A stretch of 64,000 nt of DNA. It comes from JANOZM01 sp031429355 (GTDB lineage Bacteria; Pseudomonadota; Gammaproteobacteria; Burkholderiales; Burkholderiaceae_E). Shown here piece by piece: positions 52,504-60,673 of the stretch. Under the pieces are notes generated by a model. It was not told the origin of the DNA, ran no database searches, and saw nothing but the letters and a program-made list of their open reading frames with translations. The translations under genes and the position numbers were made by a program. Every line of letters begins with the position of its first letter. Positions within the stretch are counted from its first letter, which is position 1. Where the stretch lies: NCBI GenBank assembly GCA_031429355.1, contig JANOZM010000005.1, positions 143,488 through 207,487 on the forward strand. Direction: 5' to 3'.

Positions 52504-54099
52504 GTGAATAAATTTCTACTAACTGAGCCCACCGCTCGGATTTCCAACTCAGTTCAACACAACGTGTTGCAACTGAACCCCGAAGCCTGCTACAGCGCTA
52601 TGTTAGCTCGCGACCGGCGCTTTGACGGGCAGTTCTTTGTAGGGGTAACTAGTACTGGTATCTACTGTCGACCGGTTTGTAAAGTACGGATTCCAAAATC
52701 GAGTAATTGTCTTTTTTTTGGGCATTCTGCATTAACCGAGCAAAAAGGGTTTCGGCCTTGCATGAAATGCCGCCCCGAGTTGGCCCCGGGCCACCTAGCG
52801 CATCGTCAAAAATCTGCATTGGCGCAGGCAGCACGCGATTTAATCGAGTCGGGCACAGGCTTATCCATGCAAGCCATTGCCGATCGCTTAGGTGTTACCG
52901 AAAGGCATTTGCGCCGCTTGTTTCAAGAAGAGTTTTTAGTCTCACCTATCGAGTACGATCAAACCCAACGATTACTGTTTGCCAAACGATTGTTAAGCGA
53001 TACCACTTGGCCAATGCAGCAAGTAGCGCAGGCCAGTGGGTTCGCCAGCGTTCGGCGTTTTAATGCGTTGTTTTTGCAACGCTATCGGATGGCCCCAACA
53101 CGGCTTCGCTTACATGTTAAAAGTGCGGCTGACGTTAAGGTTGATCCTAAAAAAAATAGTTTAAACCAACCCCCAAACCGAGCCAATCAGTTCGATCATT
53201 CACTCAGTTTACGGCTGTCCTATCGTGAACCGTTTAATTGGCCTTGGCTCATGAAATTCTTGCAATTGCGTTCTATTGCGGGGGTAGAGCAAGTAGTAAA
53301 CAATGTGTACTCGCGTACTTTTGAAAATGGTTGGCTTGCGGCACGCCATGATGCCAAAGCGGGTTTAGTGGTTGTGGATGTCAGTACGCAATCAATTCAT
53401 GCGATTCGCGGTTTAATTATTCAGTTGCGTCGTTTGTTTGATTTGGATTGCGAACCGCAAACCATCGAAACTTATCTCGGCCCATTAGCATTAGCCAAGC
53501 CTGGGGTTCGCTTGCCCGGCGCGTTTGATGGATTCGAATTGGCAGTGCGGGCAGTGCTTGGGCAACAGGTCACTGTAAAAGCGGCCACAACGCTAGCTGG
53601 TCGATTCGCAAAACGGTTTGGTACGCCTATGGAAATAGAGGGTCAGCAACACCTATCCGAACCCATTAAACAGGCGTTGGACGGTTTAAATACTGTCTTT
53701 CCGAAGCCAGCCATTATTGCTAAAGCGACCGTCGATCAAATAGCCAGTCTTGGTATTGTTTCAAAACGTTCGCAGGCATTAATAACCTTAGCCCAAGCGC
53801 TTGAGTCTGGTCAATTAAGTTTAGCCCAAGGCGCATCTTCGAAACAAAGCGCGGAGCTATTAATAGAACAACTATGTGCCTTACCCGGTTTTGGACCGTG
53901 GACCGCAAATTACATCGCAATGCGGGTTCTCGGTTGGCCTGACGCGTTTCCTGCCGCCGACATTGGAGTAATGAAAGCGATGGGCGTAAGTAACGTTAAG
54001 CAAGCACAAGAACAATCACAACAATGGAGCCCTTGGCGCGCTTATGCGGTCATGCATTTATGGGCCAGCCTTGAAGGAAAACCAAATGAAACTAATTAA
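52504..54099 (+). CDS. alkA: Ada-AlkA fusion: DNA-3-methyladenine glycosylase II with Ada-type regulatory domain
   Basis: A 531-residue protein starting with GTG. The N-terminal Ada zinc domain has Cys55, Cys59, Cys86 and Cys89 (GIYCRPVCK; RPCMKC), where the methyl-phosphotriester is accepted. An AraC HTH follows (about 105-200), then the AlkA glycosylase with the helix-hairpin-helix LPGFGPWTANYIAM and catalytic Asp in AFPAADIG. It should both sense alkylation and excise damaged bases. Overlap with ogt implies co-expression. The gap 52312-52503 to the divergent protease gene is the probable promoter region. Confidence 0.92.
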   Translation: MNKFLLTEPTARISNSVQHNVLQLNPEACYSAMLARDRRFDGQFFVGVTSTGIYCRPVCKVRIPKSSNCLFFGHSALTEQKGFRPCMKCRPELAPGHLAHRQKSALAQAARDLIESGTGLSMQAIADRLGVTERHLRRLFQEEFLVSPIEYDQTQRLLFAKRLLSDTTWPMQQVAQASGFASVRRFNALFLQRYRMAPTRLRLHVKSAADVKVDPKKNSLNQPPNRANQFDHSLSLRLSYREPFNWPWLMKFLQLRSIAGVEQVVNNVYSRTFENGWLAARHDAKAGLVVVDVSTQSIHAIRGLIIQLRRLFDLDCEPQTIETYLGPLALAKPGVRLPGAFDGFELAVRAVLGQQVTVKAATTLAGRFAKRFGTPMEIEGQQHLSEPIKQALDGLNTVFPKPAIIAKATVDQIASLGIVSKRSQALITLAQALESGQLSLAQGASSKQSAELLIEQLCALPGFGPWTANYIAMRVLGWPDAFPAADIGVMKAMGVSNVKQAQEQSQQWSPWRAYAVMHLWASLEGKPNETN

Positions 54100-54619
54100 G
54101 CAAAGCCATGTAAAGCACACAGTAACCCATAGCGTACAAATGGGGTCGCTCTTGGGGGCTATTCGAATTGATGCAAATGCAACGGTTGTGGACGGCGGCG
54201 CGATTGTTGGAATTTATTTCGAAGGACAACGTTGGGTGCCGGATGCGGTTTTAAGCGCTTCAAATAACCAGATACCGGCGATTGAACAAACCATCGAACA
54301 ATTAACCGAATATTTTTTAGGTAAGCGCCAAGTTTTTTCGATTCCATTGGCACCCATTGGAACTGAGTTTCAAGAACAAGTCTGGAACCAAATTGCGACC
54401 ATTGATTGCGCGCGGAGTCTGTCCTACGGCGCAATTGCCCAGCGCATTGATCGACCCAAAGCTTCACGAGCAGTGGGCGCAGCGACAGGTCGTAACCCTA
54501 TTAGCGTTGTGATCCCATGTCACCGCGTTTTGGGTAGTAGTGGTGCGTTAACCGGTTATGCTGGCGGGTTAGATCGTAAGGTTTGGTTGTTGGCTCACGA
54601 AAAAAATATGCAGCCGTAA
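54086..54619 (+). CDS. ogt: Methylated-DNA-protein-cysteine methyltransferase
   Basis: A 177-residue alkyltransferase. The acceptor cysteine is in VIPCHRVLGSSGALTGYAGG. RPKASRAVGAATGRNP is the DNA-binding helix region. ATG 54086 is chosen since it gives a normal Ogt length and overlaps alkA by 14 bp, allowing translational coupling. It repairs O6-methylguanine. The longer frame upstream lies entirely within alkA. Confidence 0.93.
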   Translation: MKLIKQSHVKHTVTHSVQMGSLLGAIRIDANATVVDGGAIVGIYFEGQRWVPDAVLSASNNQIPAIEQTIEQLTEYFLGKRQVFSIPLAPIGTEFQEQVWNQIATIDCARSLSYGAIAQRIDRPKASRAVGAATGRNPISVVIPCHRVLGSSGALTGYAGGLDRKVWLLAHEKNMQP

Positions 54620-54647
54620 AATCTTATTTAACCCGAATGGAATTTGT

Positions 54648-55520
54648 TTGCGCACCAGAGATTTAATTGAGTTGGTAACCCTAGCTGCAATATGGGGCGG
54701 TTCGTTTTTGTTCTTGCGAATTGCTGGGCCGGAGTTCGGCCCTGTTGCGCTAATCACTTTGCGTTGTACCCTAGCCGCGTTGTTATTATTTATGCTGGTC
54801 CTCAGTCGCGGTAAGTTAACCGAATTAATTGCCAACTGGAAAAAACTGACAATCCTCGGTTTAATTAACTCGTGCATACCGTTTTTGTTATTTGCGTGGG
54901 CCACCTTGCATATCCCAACGGGCGTTGCTTCTATACTTAATGCAACCGTTCCGCTTTTTGGTGCTGTTGTAGCTGTGCTTTGGTTAGGCGAGCGCATTAG
55001 CGCGATGCGTGTCTTTGGTTTGGTCGTGGCCTTTGCCGGCGTAGTGGTGTTGATATGGGGGCAAGGCAAAATGGGTAATGCCAATTCGCTGTGGGCCATT
55101 GCTGCATGCTTGTTGGCAGGGCTTTTGTATGGCATTGCGTCAAGCTATACCAAGCGGTACATGCAAAGCACAGACCCTTTAGTAAACGCAGCCGGAAGTC
55201 AAATTTCAGCGTCGGCTTTTTTATTGCCTATAGTTGGTTTTTTTATACCGATTGCAATGCCGTCCAATAACGCTTGGCTCGCGGCAATTTTATTGGCGGT
55301 CATGTGTACAGCAGTCGCGTATATTTTATTTTTTAGATTAGTCGCCAATGTCGGCCCGACAAAAACTATTACCGTAACCTTTTTAATTCCGGTGTTTGGC
55401 TGCTTGTTTGGTGGCCTAATATTAGGTGAAGCGTTAACCATGGCAATGGTGCTCGGCGGTGTGATCGTCGTGTCAGGGGTTGCGATGGCGATCGGGCTAT
55501 GGCCGAAAAAAACGGCTTAG
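54648..55520 (+). CDS. EamA/DMT-family permease (RhaT/YdcZ-like)
   Basis: A 290-residue permease with ten hydrophobic helices in two EamA halves (TLAAIWGGSFLFLRIAGPEF; FLIPVFGCLFGGLILGE). TTG at 54648 is the probable start, since the ATG at 54638 soon meets a stop. It is 28 bp after ogt on the same strand and may be expressed with it. Substrate unknown. It is not closely similar to the permease at 12661. Confidence 0.85.
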   Translation: MRTRDLIELVTLAAIWGGSFLFLRIAGPEFGPVALITLRCTLAALLLFMLVLSRGKLTELIANWKKLTILGLINSCIPFLLFAWATLHIPTGVASILNATVPLFGAVVAVLWLGERISAMRVFGLVVAFAGVVVLIWGQGKMGNANSLWAIAACLLAGLLYGIASSYTKRYMQSTDPLVNAAGSQISASAFLLPIVGFFIPIAMPSNNAWLAAILLAVMCTAVAYILFFRLVANVGPTKTITVTFLIPVFGCLFGGLILGEALTMAMVLGGVIVVSGVAMAIGLWPKKTA

Positions 55521-55609
55521 CTTGAACAAACTTGCCTGCGAAACTATAAATTCCCAGTAGATTAGCGTTTTAGTAATTTAATTTGTGCGTTTGAAAACCT
55601 TAGCTCGCG

Positions 55610-55847
55610 CGTATTAGCGCCGAATGCAAAATTGCGCTCGCAGATCGTGCCGCGACCGATTCGTGATAACCAGCAATTGAATGTCGCGCCAGCGCGTGGG
55701 CAAATGGCGTTGTAAAACCTCTATTAACAGATCGAATACCCAAGCGAATAAAACCGGCTGCGATGACGGCTGTGTGCTGCGCGAATTCAACCCAAGAATA
55801 ATCGTAATTGAGCCCCATAAAAGTACTTGACTAGCCTCACTGCCAAT
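55610..55847 (+). mobile_element. IS91-like remnant A (internally deleted transposase 3' end plus terminal region)
   Basis: It contains pieces of the transposase C-terminus seen in remnant D, running from the CGTATTAGCGCC stretch to CAGCAATTGAAT. It then jumps at 55682/55683 to the last codons (GCGCGTGGGCAAATGGCG, then the stop) and about 150 bp of non-coding terminal sequence. The same jump is present in remnant E. Downstream the match ends near ACTGCCAAT at 55847. The gap 55521-55609 and 55848-56060 shows no gene. Confidence 0.7.
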
Positions 55848-56060
55848 TATGCTTTTGAATTCACTTTGTGAAATTATTTTTTTCAGCCGCAATGCAGGCC
55901 CATCAAAGTAGGCTCAAGTTAGATAACTGCCTGTCATAAACTAGTCATTTGAAGAAGACACTCCATCAAGTTGGAAAACTATCTTCATTGCAAAACCCGA
56001 AAATTGAAGGTAGGCTTTTGGATCAATTCCAAAACTCTACCTTTCCTTACTAAATTTCAC

Positions 56061-56561
56061 ATGAAACAACTACTTCTTGGTTTCTTGGCCTTTTTTTCGG
56101 CTACTTGCTTTGCAGCAGCACCTAGCGACGAGTCGGTGACTAGACTATTTTCATTAATGAAAGTCGAGGCAATGATGGACGGAATTTACTCCAGCATCCT
56201 ACCGATCATGCGCCAGTCAATGTCGCAAGCGAATGGCGGAAAAACACTCAGTGCGGAGGAAACCCGGAAAATCGAGCTGCTTAGTTCAAAGTTGGGCGAA
56301 ATACTAAAACGCGAAATGAGTTGGGCCAAATTCGAACCAATTCAACGCGCTATTTATCGCGAAAATTTTGATCAAGTTGAAATCGACGGCCTGATTACTT
56401 TTTATCAAAGTGCTGTTGGTCAAAGTTTTATCAACAAGATGCCCATGATTACTCAAAAATCTATGGCGGTGATGCCCGCCTTTATCCAAGAAGTAATGCC
56501 CAGAATTCAAAGTGAAATGCAAAAAATTGTGGCAGATGTTGAGTCAGGTAAGCTGAAATAA
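56061..56561 (+). CDS. DUF2059 secreted protein
   Basis: A 166-residue protein with a signal peptide (MKQLLLGFLAFFSATCFAAA) and the DUF2059 helical core: MMDGIYSSILPIM, then FEPIQRAIYRENFDQVEIDGLITFY and SAVGQSFINKMPMI. These periplasmic proteins have no settled function. ATG 56061 is selected because it begins the signal peptide. It is the only gene between the IS91 remnants A and C that looks complete. Confidence 0.82.
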   Translation: MKQLLLGFLAFFSATCFAAAPSDESVTRLFSLMKVEAMMDGIYSSILPIMRQSMSQANGGKTLSAEETRKIELLSSKLGEILKREMSWAKFEPIQRAIYRENFDQVEIDGLITFYQSAVGQSFINKMPMITQKSMAVMPAFIQEVMPRIQSEMQKIVADVESGKLK

Positions 56562-56570
56562 ATTTTAAAA

Positions 56571-56889
56571 ATGAGAGCTTTACACTTGCTGCGTCTTATA
56601 ACCGTAGTCGCAATGTTTGCGCTGACCGGATGTGCTGCGCTTCACCAACTAGCCCCCACTGGTTTCACCGGCCCAACGGCTCAAGTTTCAGATAGCCGCA
56701 CCAGTTCAAGCGATGACAAGCATGGCAGCCGGCACATTTTTTTCGGTCGAGGGGGTCGTTGACTTTCGCCCTGTTGCTGGTCGCAACTATCTTGTAAAAG
56801 GCGAGCTTAAAAAAGATGGGTCTCCTATATGGATCGAAGACGAAGCATCGGGGGAAATTGTGACTGTGAAAGTTGAGAGAAAGAACTAA
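56571..56889 (+). pseudogene. Broken lipoprotein gene (frame change near 56720)
   Basis: The 5' part encodes a lipoprotein signal (MFALTGCAALHQLAPTGF) and GPTAQVSDS, then meets a stop at 56762 after a garbled segment. A second frame from 56722 encodes AAGTFFSVEGVVDFRPVAG and YLVKGELKKDGSPIWIEDEA up to the stop at 56887-56889, which looks like the conserved C-terminal domain. The two halves together resemble one lipoprotein with an internal deletion or frameshift. Start codon overlap suggests former coupling with the DUF2059 gene. Confidence 0.7.
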
Positions 56890-56973
56890 AACGCTTTTTA
56901 CAGTTCTAGATCGTATTTAAAAATAGTCAAAAGCGAAAATTTCTGATCCGTTGCGCCATCGCGTCGACAACAA

Positions 56974-57234
56974 TTATTTGGTAATAAACTGCGCCGGATC
57001 ATAAAAGAAAGTCTCTTGAACGATTAAATCACCTTCCCAACGTTGGTTGGCCGGTTCTTCAATGCGCGTTAACGTTGACCGTTCTTTCGCCACCAGAAGC
57101 GCTTTTCCCTTTCTGGGTTCCGAATTACTTTCTTGCATGCTGGCCGAAGTCGTATAGAACTCCTCAATCGCTTCAGAGTGAGCACCCTCGACAACGCGAG
57201 CAATAAAGTGATCTACTGTGTATTTGGTAGGCAT
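56974..57234 (-). CDS. NTF2-like (SnoaL-type) protein, shortened internally
   Basis: An 86-residue protein with the start of a nuclear-transport-factor-2 fold (VVEGAHSEAIEEFYTTSASMQ) and its usual end (QRWEGDLIVQETFFYDPAQF). Normal members are about 130 residues; about 40 residues between KERSTL and RIEEPANQRW appear missing. The reading frame is kept, so a protein may be made but the fold is probably compromised. Function of intact members varies; none is predicted here. Confidence 0.6.
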   Translation of the reverse strand: MPTKYTVDHFIARVVEGAHSEAIEEFYTTSASMQESNSEPRKGKALLVAKERSTLTRIEEPANQRWEGDLIVQETFFYDPAQFITK

Positions 57235-57315
57235 TACATTTAGCTATCTTTGGACTTGGGCATTTTCGAAATTGACGCCAAGAACGTTTAACTGGTGCTA
57301 CCCGGGGACATTTGG

Positions 57316-57540
57316 CTAAACAAATTTAGCCAAATGCCTTAGCAATTTTTGCCAACCTAAATAACAACTTTCTGCAGGAATCATTTCAGGAATACCGCTT
57401 TGGGCAATGTGAACGTCAACCCCACAGGAAACTGCTTTTATCGTGACGCGCATGGTCATTTCGCCAGGTAAATGAGGGTCATCAAATCGAGCCGTATAGG
57501 CAACGATCTCATTGGTTTTTAGTTCAACATATTGCCGGCC
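57316..57540 (-). pseudogene. 5'-truncated AHSA1/SRPBCC-family gene
   Basis: The minus-strand frame encodes ELKTNEIVAYTARFDDPHLP, then GEMTMRVTIKAVSCGVDVHI, QSGIPEMIPAESCYLGW and a stop at 57316-57318. This is the C-terminal half of an AHSA1-like START-domain protein. The open frame continues to 57579, but from about 57536 it is antisense to IS91-like remnant C, so the original 5' half was lost at that junction. Confidence 0.7.
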
Positions 57541-57870
57541 ATACTGAAGCGCGATGCGATTGAGAAGATACTGAATCACCTAGGTTTGAAACCAAGGCAG
57601 CCGCCGGCCGCGCCAGCGCGTGGGCAAATGGCGTTGTAAAACCCTTATTAACAGATCGAAGACCCATCCGAATAAAACCGGCTGTGATGACGGCTGTGCG
57701 CTGCGCGAATTCAACCCAAGAATAATCGCAATTGAGCCCCATAAAAGTACTTGACTAGTCTTACTGCCAATAGATCCAGCTCAAAAAGCGATGCATAAAG
57801 AACAGCGGGCTTAATTTAGTGCCTGAGAATACGCCAGAGGGTTAGCAAAAAGGGCTTTTAAAAATACTAT
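57536..57870 (+). mobile_element. IS91-like remnant C
   Basis: It begins CGGCCATACTGAAGCGC and matches remnant D through the transposase C-terminal codons (AILKRDAIEKILNHLG region), the stop and the terminal region. It continues past remnant A's end through a further 100 bp shared with remnant E (up to AAAAATACTAT at 57860-57870). One or two small differences break the transposase frame. Its left end truncates the AHSA1-like gene. Confidence 0.7.
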
Positions 57871-58020
57871 GCTTCTCCGCTTAATAATCCGCTGCTAGGC
57901 AATGCGTTAACCTGCACTGCAGCCAGCGTTATTGTCGGCGATGCAAGCCTTTATCAATACGCGAATGACGTGCAACTAAATTCCTTTGGCTATTCATTGT
58001 TGGCGAAGTTTGTTTTAATA
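57871..58020 (+). pseudogene. Possible relic of an Rhs-type core end
   Basis: Directly after remnant C a frame encodes SPLNNPLLGNALTCTAASVI, then GDASLYQYANDVQLNSFGYS. The wording LYQYANDxxLNxxxxFG recalls the end of Rhs/YD-repeat cores (LYxYxNxNPLxxxDPxG). The match is short and the DPxG is not conserved, so this is a weak call. It ends where the OmpW relic begins. Confidence 0.25.
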
Positions 58021-58590
58021 AATCTTGGAAACGCCGGCTGATTCCAGTAGTTCGTTAACCGCGCCCGCATTGCCGGATACGCGGGTCGAATTGGGTAAAG
58101 CCTCAGCGCTTACAGGTTTTGTTAACTATTGTTTAAACGATCAGTTGAGCTTTTCAATTCCTTTAGGACTTTGCGTCAAGCACAAAATTTCTGGGGCTGG
58201 AAATCTATTAATTGCCGGGTTAGGAAAATTTTCAGACGTAAAAGTTATGCCTGTTACCGTCCTAGCGCAGTACAGTACGGGTGATATTGGTGGGTTGCGC
58301 CTGTTTGTAGGCTCAGGATTAAACTAAGCTAAGTTCTTCGATGAGAACACTACACCGCTTTAACCGCAGCAACAAATCGTGGCAGACCGGCCACAATGCC
58401 GTTGACCGCCAATAAACTGGCGCCAACATTTCAGTTAGGTACGTCTTATGATTTAATAAATGGGTTCTGTGTTGAAGTGAGTTACTTAAAAACGGTACTA
58501 AAAACGCGAACCAAGCTGTCGACGAATCAAACCATTGACATCAAATTTAATCCTAGCACGCTGGACCTACAAATGAGCTATCGTTTTTAG
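58021..58590 (+). pseudogene. OmpW-family outer-membrane protein pseudogene
   Basis: The first segment encodes AGAGNLLIAGLGKFSDVKVMP-like wording (GAGNLLIAGLGKFSDVKV) and LRLFVGSGLN, then a TAA at 58325-58327 where OmpW has a tyrosine, followed in frame by AKFFDENTTPL and another stop. A shifted frame from 58396 encodes FQLGTSYDLINGFCVEVSYL, KTRTKLSTNQTIDIKFNP and a terminal MSYRF. Together they cover much of OmpW, with the usual aromatic end. The 5' end and signal peptide are missing. At least two stops and one frameshift rule out a working protein. Confidence 0.72.
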
Positions 58591-58668
58591 CGAGCTTTCG
58601 TTTTTCTGTTCAGGCCTAAGCGCACTTGAAAGGGGGCGGCTAAAACGTTGGAAGCAGGTCTTGAAAAA

Positions 58669-58704
58669 AAAATCAGCTAGCCCGAAATCGGTTTAGCTGA
58701 TTTT
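58669..58704. terminator. Intrinsic terminator, bidirectional, after the PEP-CTERM-like gene
   Basis: An 11-bp perfect stem (AAAATCAGCTA at 58669-58679 with TAGCTGATTTT at 58694-58704) encloses a 14-base loop. A-rich and T-rich sides let it work in either direction; on the minus strand it lies 47 bp after the stop of the PEP-CTERM-like gene. Confidence 0.75.
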
Positions 58705-58750
58705 TACTGACCTAGTGAATTCTAGGCCTCCTCGCCAAATGCCTATGCGA

Positions 58751-59782
58751 TTATTTTACTAAGAAGCTGCTCTTGCGAGTGAAGGTAAGAGCTGCTAATC
58801 CTGCTAGAAGTAAGGTTAATCCCCCTGGGATAGGAACTGATCCAGTACCACCAGTACCACCAGTACCACCAGTACCACCAGTACCACCAGTACCACCAGT
58901 ACCACTTGTTGGAGAAAATGCAAGGTTGAAGGTGCTGAGGGAATCAGCTAACTCGCTGGCACTACTACCGAAATTGACCCAAGTTTTTCCGCAATTGCTT
59001 TTTCCATCGGTGTTACCACATCCGCCAGCAACAAAGAGATTGTCGAAGTAACGAGCATACGAGGTTTCATTAACGGTGTAGAGCAATGGAACGATTTGGC
59101 CTGCAGCTAGATCGATCGTGTCAACGTAAGTTGTTTTCGCCCAGCTGTAGCTTGCTTCGGTTCCGGAGGTTACCTGAGTGACTCCGTTCGGAGCGCCGCC
59201 GGTGACTAATGGCGTTACGCTAGTCGCTGAAGGAGCCCCGATGGTTCCATTATTGATCAGGTAGGTAATCACATTCAAGGTATGGGTAAACACACCGTTC
59301 AGGCTCACCGTCCACTGTAAATTGCTGCCACCGTCACCATAAGCGCCGGCTCCAAGGGAGGTACCCGTTGACCCAGCGTCTAAAACAGAAGTGACGGTTA
59401 GCTTACCGGCTTCAGGTGCTTGAAAATTGACAAGCTTATAAATGTAACCAGCGTTTGCACTCCAGCCGTATCCGATGTCATTTAGACCATAGTGATTGTT
59501 TCCAGCAGCCCCGGCATAAGCATTCGTGCGGGCGAAATCGTTTGTGCCAGGTGATACGATCGAAGGTGAGGTGGTGGTGGTAGTTGCGTTAACGGCGGCT
59601 GGTTGATACGCGGCTCCGCCACTAGGTATCGTTACAGCAACGCCACCAGTGCCGTTTAAAACTGCCCCGGCGCTTTGATCATAAACAACATTAGCGAACG
59701 CTGAAGTGACTGCAAGGGTATTGATTAAAAGGCCAGCGGCTAGCTTGCCGGTAGCCAATTTGTTGAATCGGTGTTGTTTCAT
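58751..59782 (-). CDS. Secreted protein with PEP-CTERM-like C-terminal anchor
   Basis: A 343-residue protein. A signal peptide (about residues 1-30, ending SAFA) leads to a long beta-rich region with no recognised enzyme motifs (residues about 35-290), a (GGT)n spacer of about 20 residues, then VPIPGGLTLLLAGLAALTF and RKS. The last part is the PEP-CTERM pattern in the VPxPG variant: motif, hydrophobic helix, basic tail, as recognised by exosortase. No exosortase gene is in the window. The terminator at 58669-58704 follows. Confidence 0.7.
   Translation of the reverse strand: MKQHRFNKLATGKLAAGLLINTLAVTSAFANVVYDQSAGAVLNGTGGVAVTIPSGGAAYQPAAVNATTTTTSPSIVSPGTNDFARTNAYAGAAGNNHYGLNDIGYGWSANAGYIYKLVNFQAPEAGKLTVTSVLDAGSTGTSLGAGAYGDGGSNLQWTVSLNGVFTHTLNVITYLINNGTIGAPSATSVTPLVTGGAPNGVTQVTSGTEASYSWAKTTYVDTIDLAAGQIVPLLYTVNETSYARYFDNLFVAGGCGNTDGKSNCGKTWVNFGSSASELADSLSTFNLAFSPTSGTGGTGGTGGTGGTGGTGGTGSVPIPGGLTLLLAGLAALTFTRKSSFLVK
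58842..58905. repeat. 9-bp tandem repeat in the spacer of the PEP-CTERM-like protein
   Basis: About seven head-to-tail copies of the unit ACCACCAGT (plus strand), encoding Gly-Gly-Thr on the minus strand. The unit is a multiple of three bases, so slippage changes the length of the spacer between the exported domain and the anchor without frameshift. Confidence 0.9.
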
Positions 59783-60194
59783 TTTATCCTCTGATTATTT
59801 TTTAATTAACTGCCCGAGGGCTTTAGCACAAATCGCGCCATGCGAACGATCGTGCGCAAACTGTTGTTTTTGCACACTTATTTTGTAGCGTGGGCAGACC
59901 GTGTTGGTTGTACGTAAAAAAAGTCGACAGGAAGTAATATTTCTGCATGACGAATGACCATCCTGAAATCAATATGAATGAGCCGTCGTTACATCGACTG
60001 AGCTTAAGTCTATGTGCTTAATTTTTTATTGATTTAGTAATGCATTGAAGATTGAGTCAGGCAGATCCATCAAGAAATGTTTATGTTTTTCCTACGATTA
60101 AAAATAGCGGCAATCGCAAGTACATCCACTCAAATTCAAATTCAATATCGTAAGAAGTTGCTACAGACTTTAAGCCAAATCCAATGCGAGGAAA
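59783..60194. other. Gene-free stretch between the PEP-CTERM-like gene and IS91-like remnant D
   Basis: About 410 bp in which I find no supported gene, RNA or clear repeat. Its right part should hold the promoter of the minus-strand PEP-CTERM-like gene (near 59790-59900), but no convincing -35/-10 pair was identified by eye. Confidence 0.5.
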
Positions 60195-60626
60195 ATGAAT
60201 GTTTGTAACGCCAGCGCGCCCGTCTTTTCAGCGATGGCTGTATCGAGTGCCGTATTAGCGCCGAGAGCCAAATTGCGCTCGCAGATCGTGCCGCAACCGA
60301 TTCGTGATAACCAGCAATTGAATCCAGACTCAGCAAACAGCCAAGAGGCAAACTACCAAGAGCCGCTCGAGCATGGTCGTCCATTGCGGCTTGGCTGGGC
60401 CCGATTACTCATACGAGTATTCGACCGAGACCTCACGCACGGTCCGCATTGTGGTGGCGATTTAAGAATCATCGCGGCCATACTGAAGCGCGATGCGATT
60501 GAGAAGATACTGAATCACCTAGGTTTGGAACCAAGGCCGCCGCCGGTCGCGCCAGCGCGTGGGCAAATGGCGTTGTAAAACCCCTAATAACATATCGAAG
60601 ACCCCGCCGAATAAAACCGGCTGCGA
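60195..60626 (+). mobile_element. IS91-like remnant D (best preserved transposase C-terminus)
   Basis: The frame 60195-60578 encodes VLAPRAKLRSQIVPQ, a low-complexity linker, and LRLGWARLLIRVFDRDLTHG, PHCGGDLRIIAAIL and AIEKILNHLGLEPRPPP, then a stop. This is the C-terminal end of IS91/ISCR-type rolling-circle transposases. The first Cys of the terminal zinc pair is replaced (HGPHCGG rather than HCPHCGG). The catalytic part with the tyrosines is absent. The terminal non-coding part stops early, at about 60626, where an unrelated gene begins. Confidence 0.75.
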
Positions 60627-60673
60627 ACCAGAATGTTTTAGCCGAAAGCAATCGTGTTTGTCTCGAGGGTTTC

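Noticed and set aside
58842..58905. CRISPR-like repeat array
   Set aside because: Units are 9 bp, contiguous, in codon phase and inside a gene; there are no spacers.
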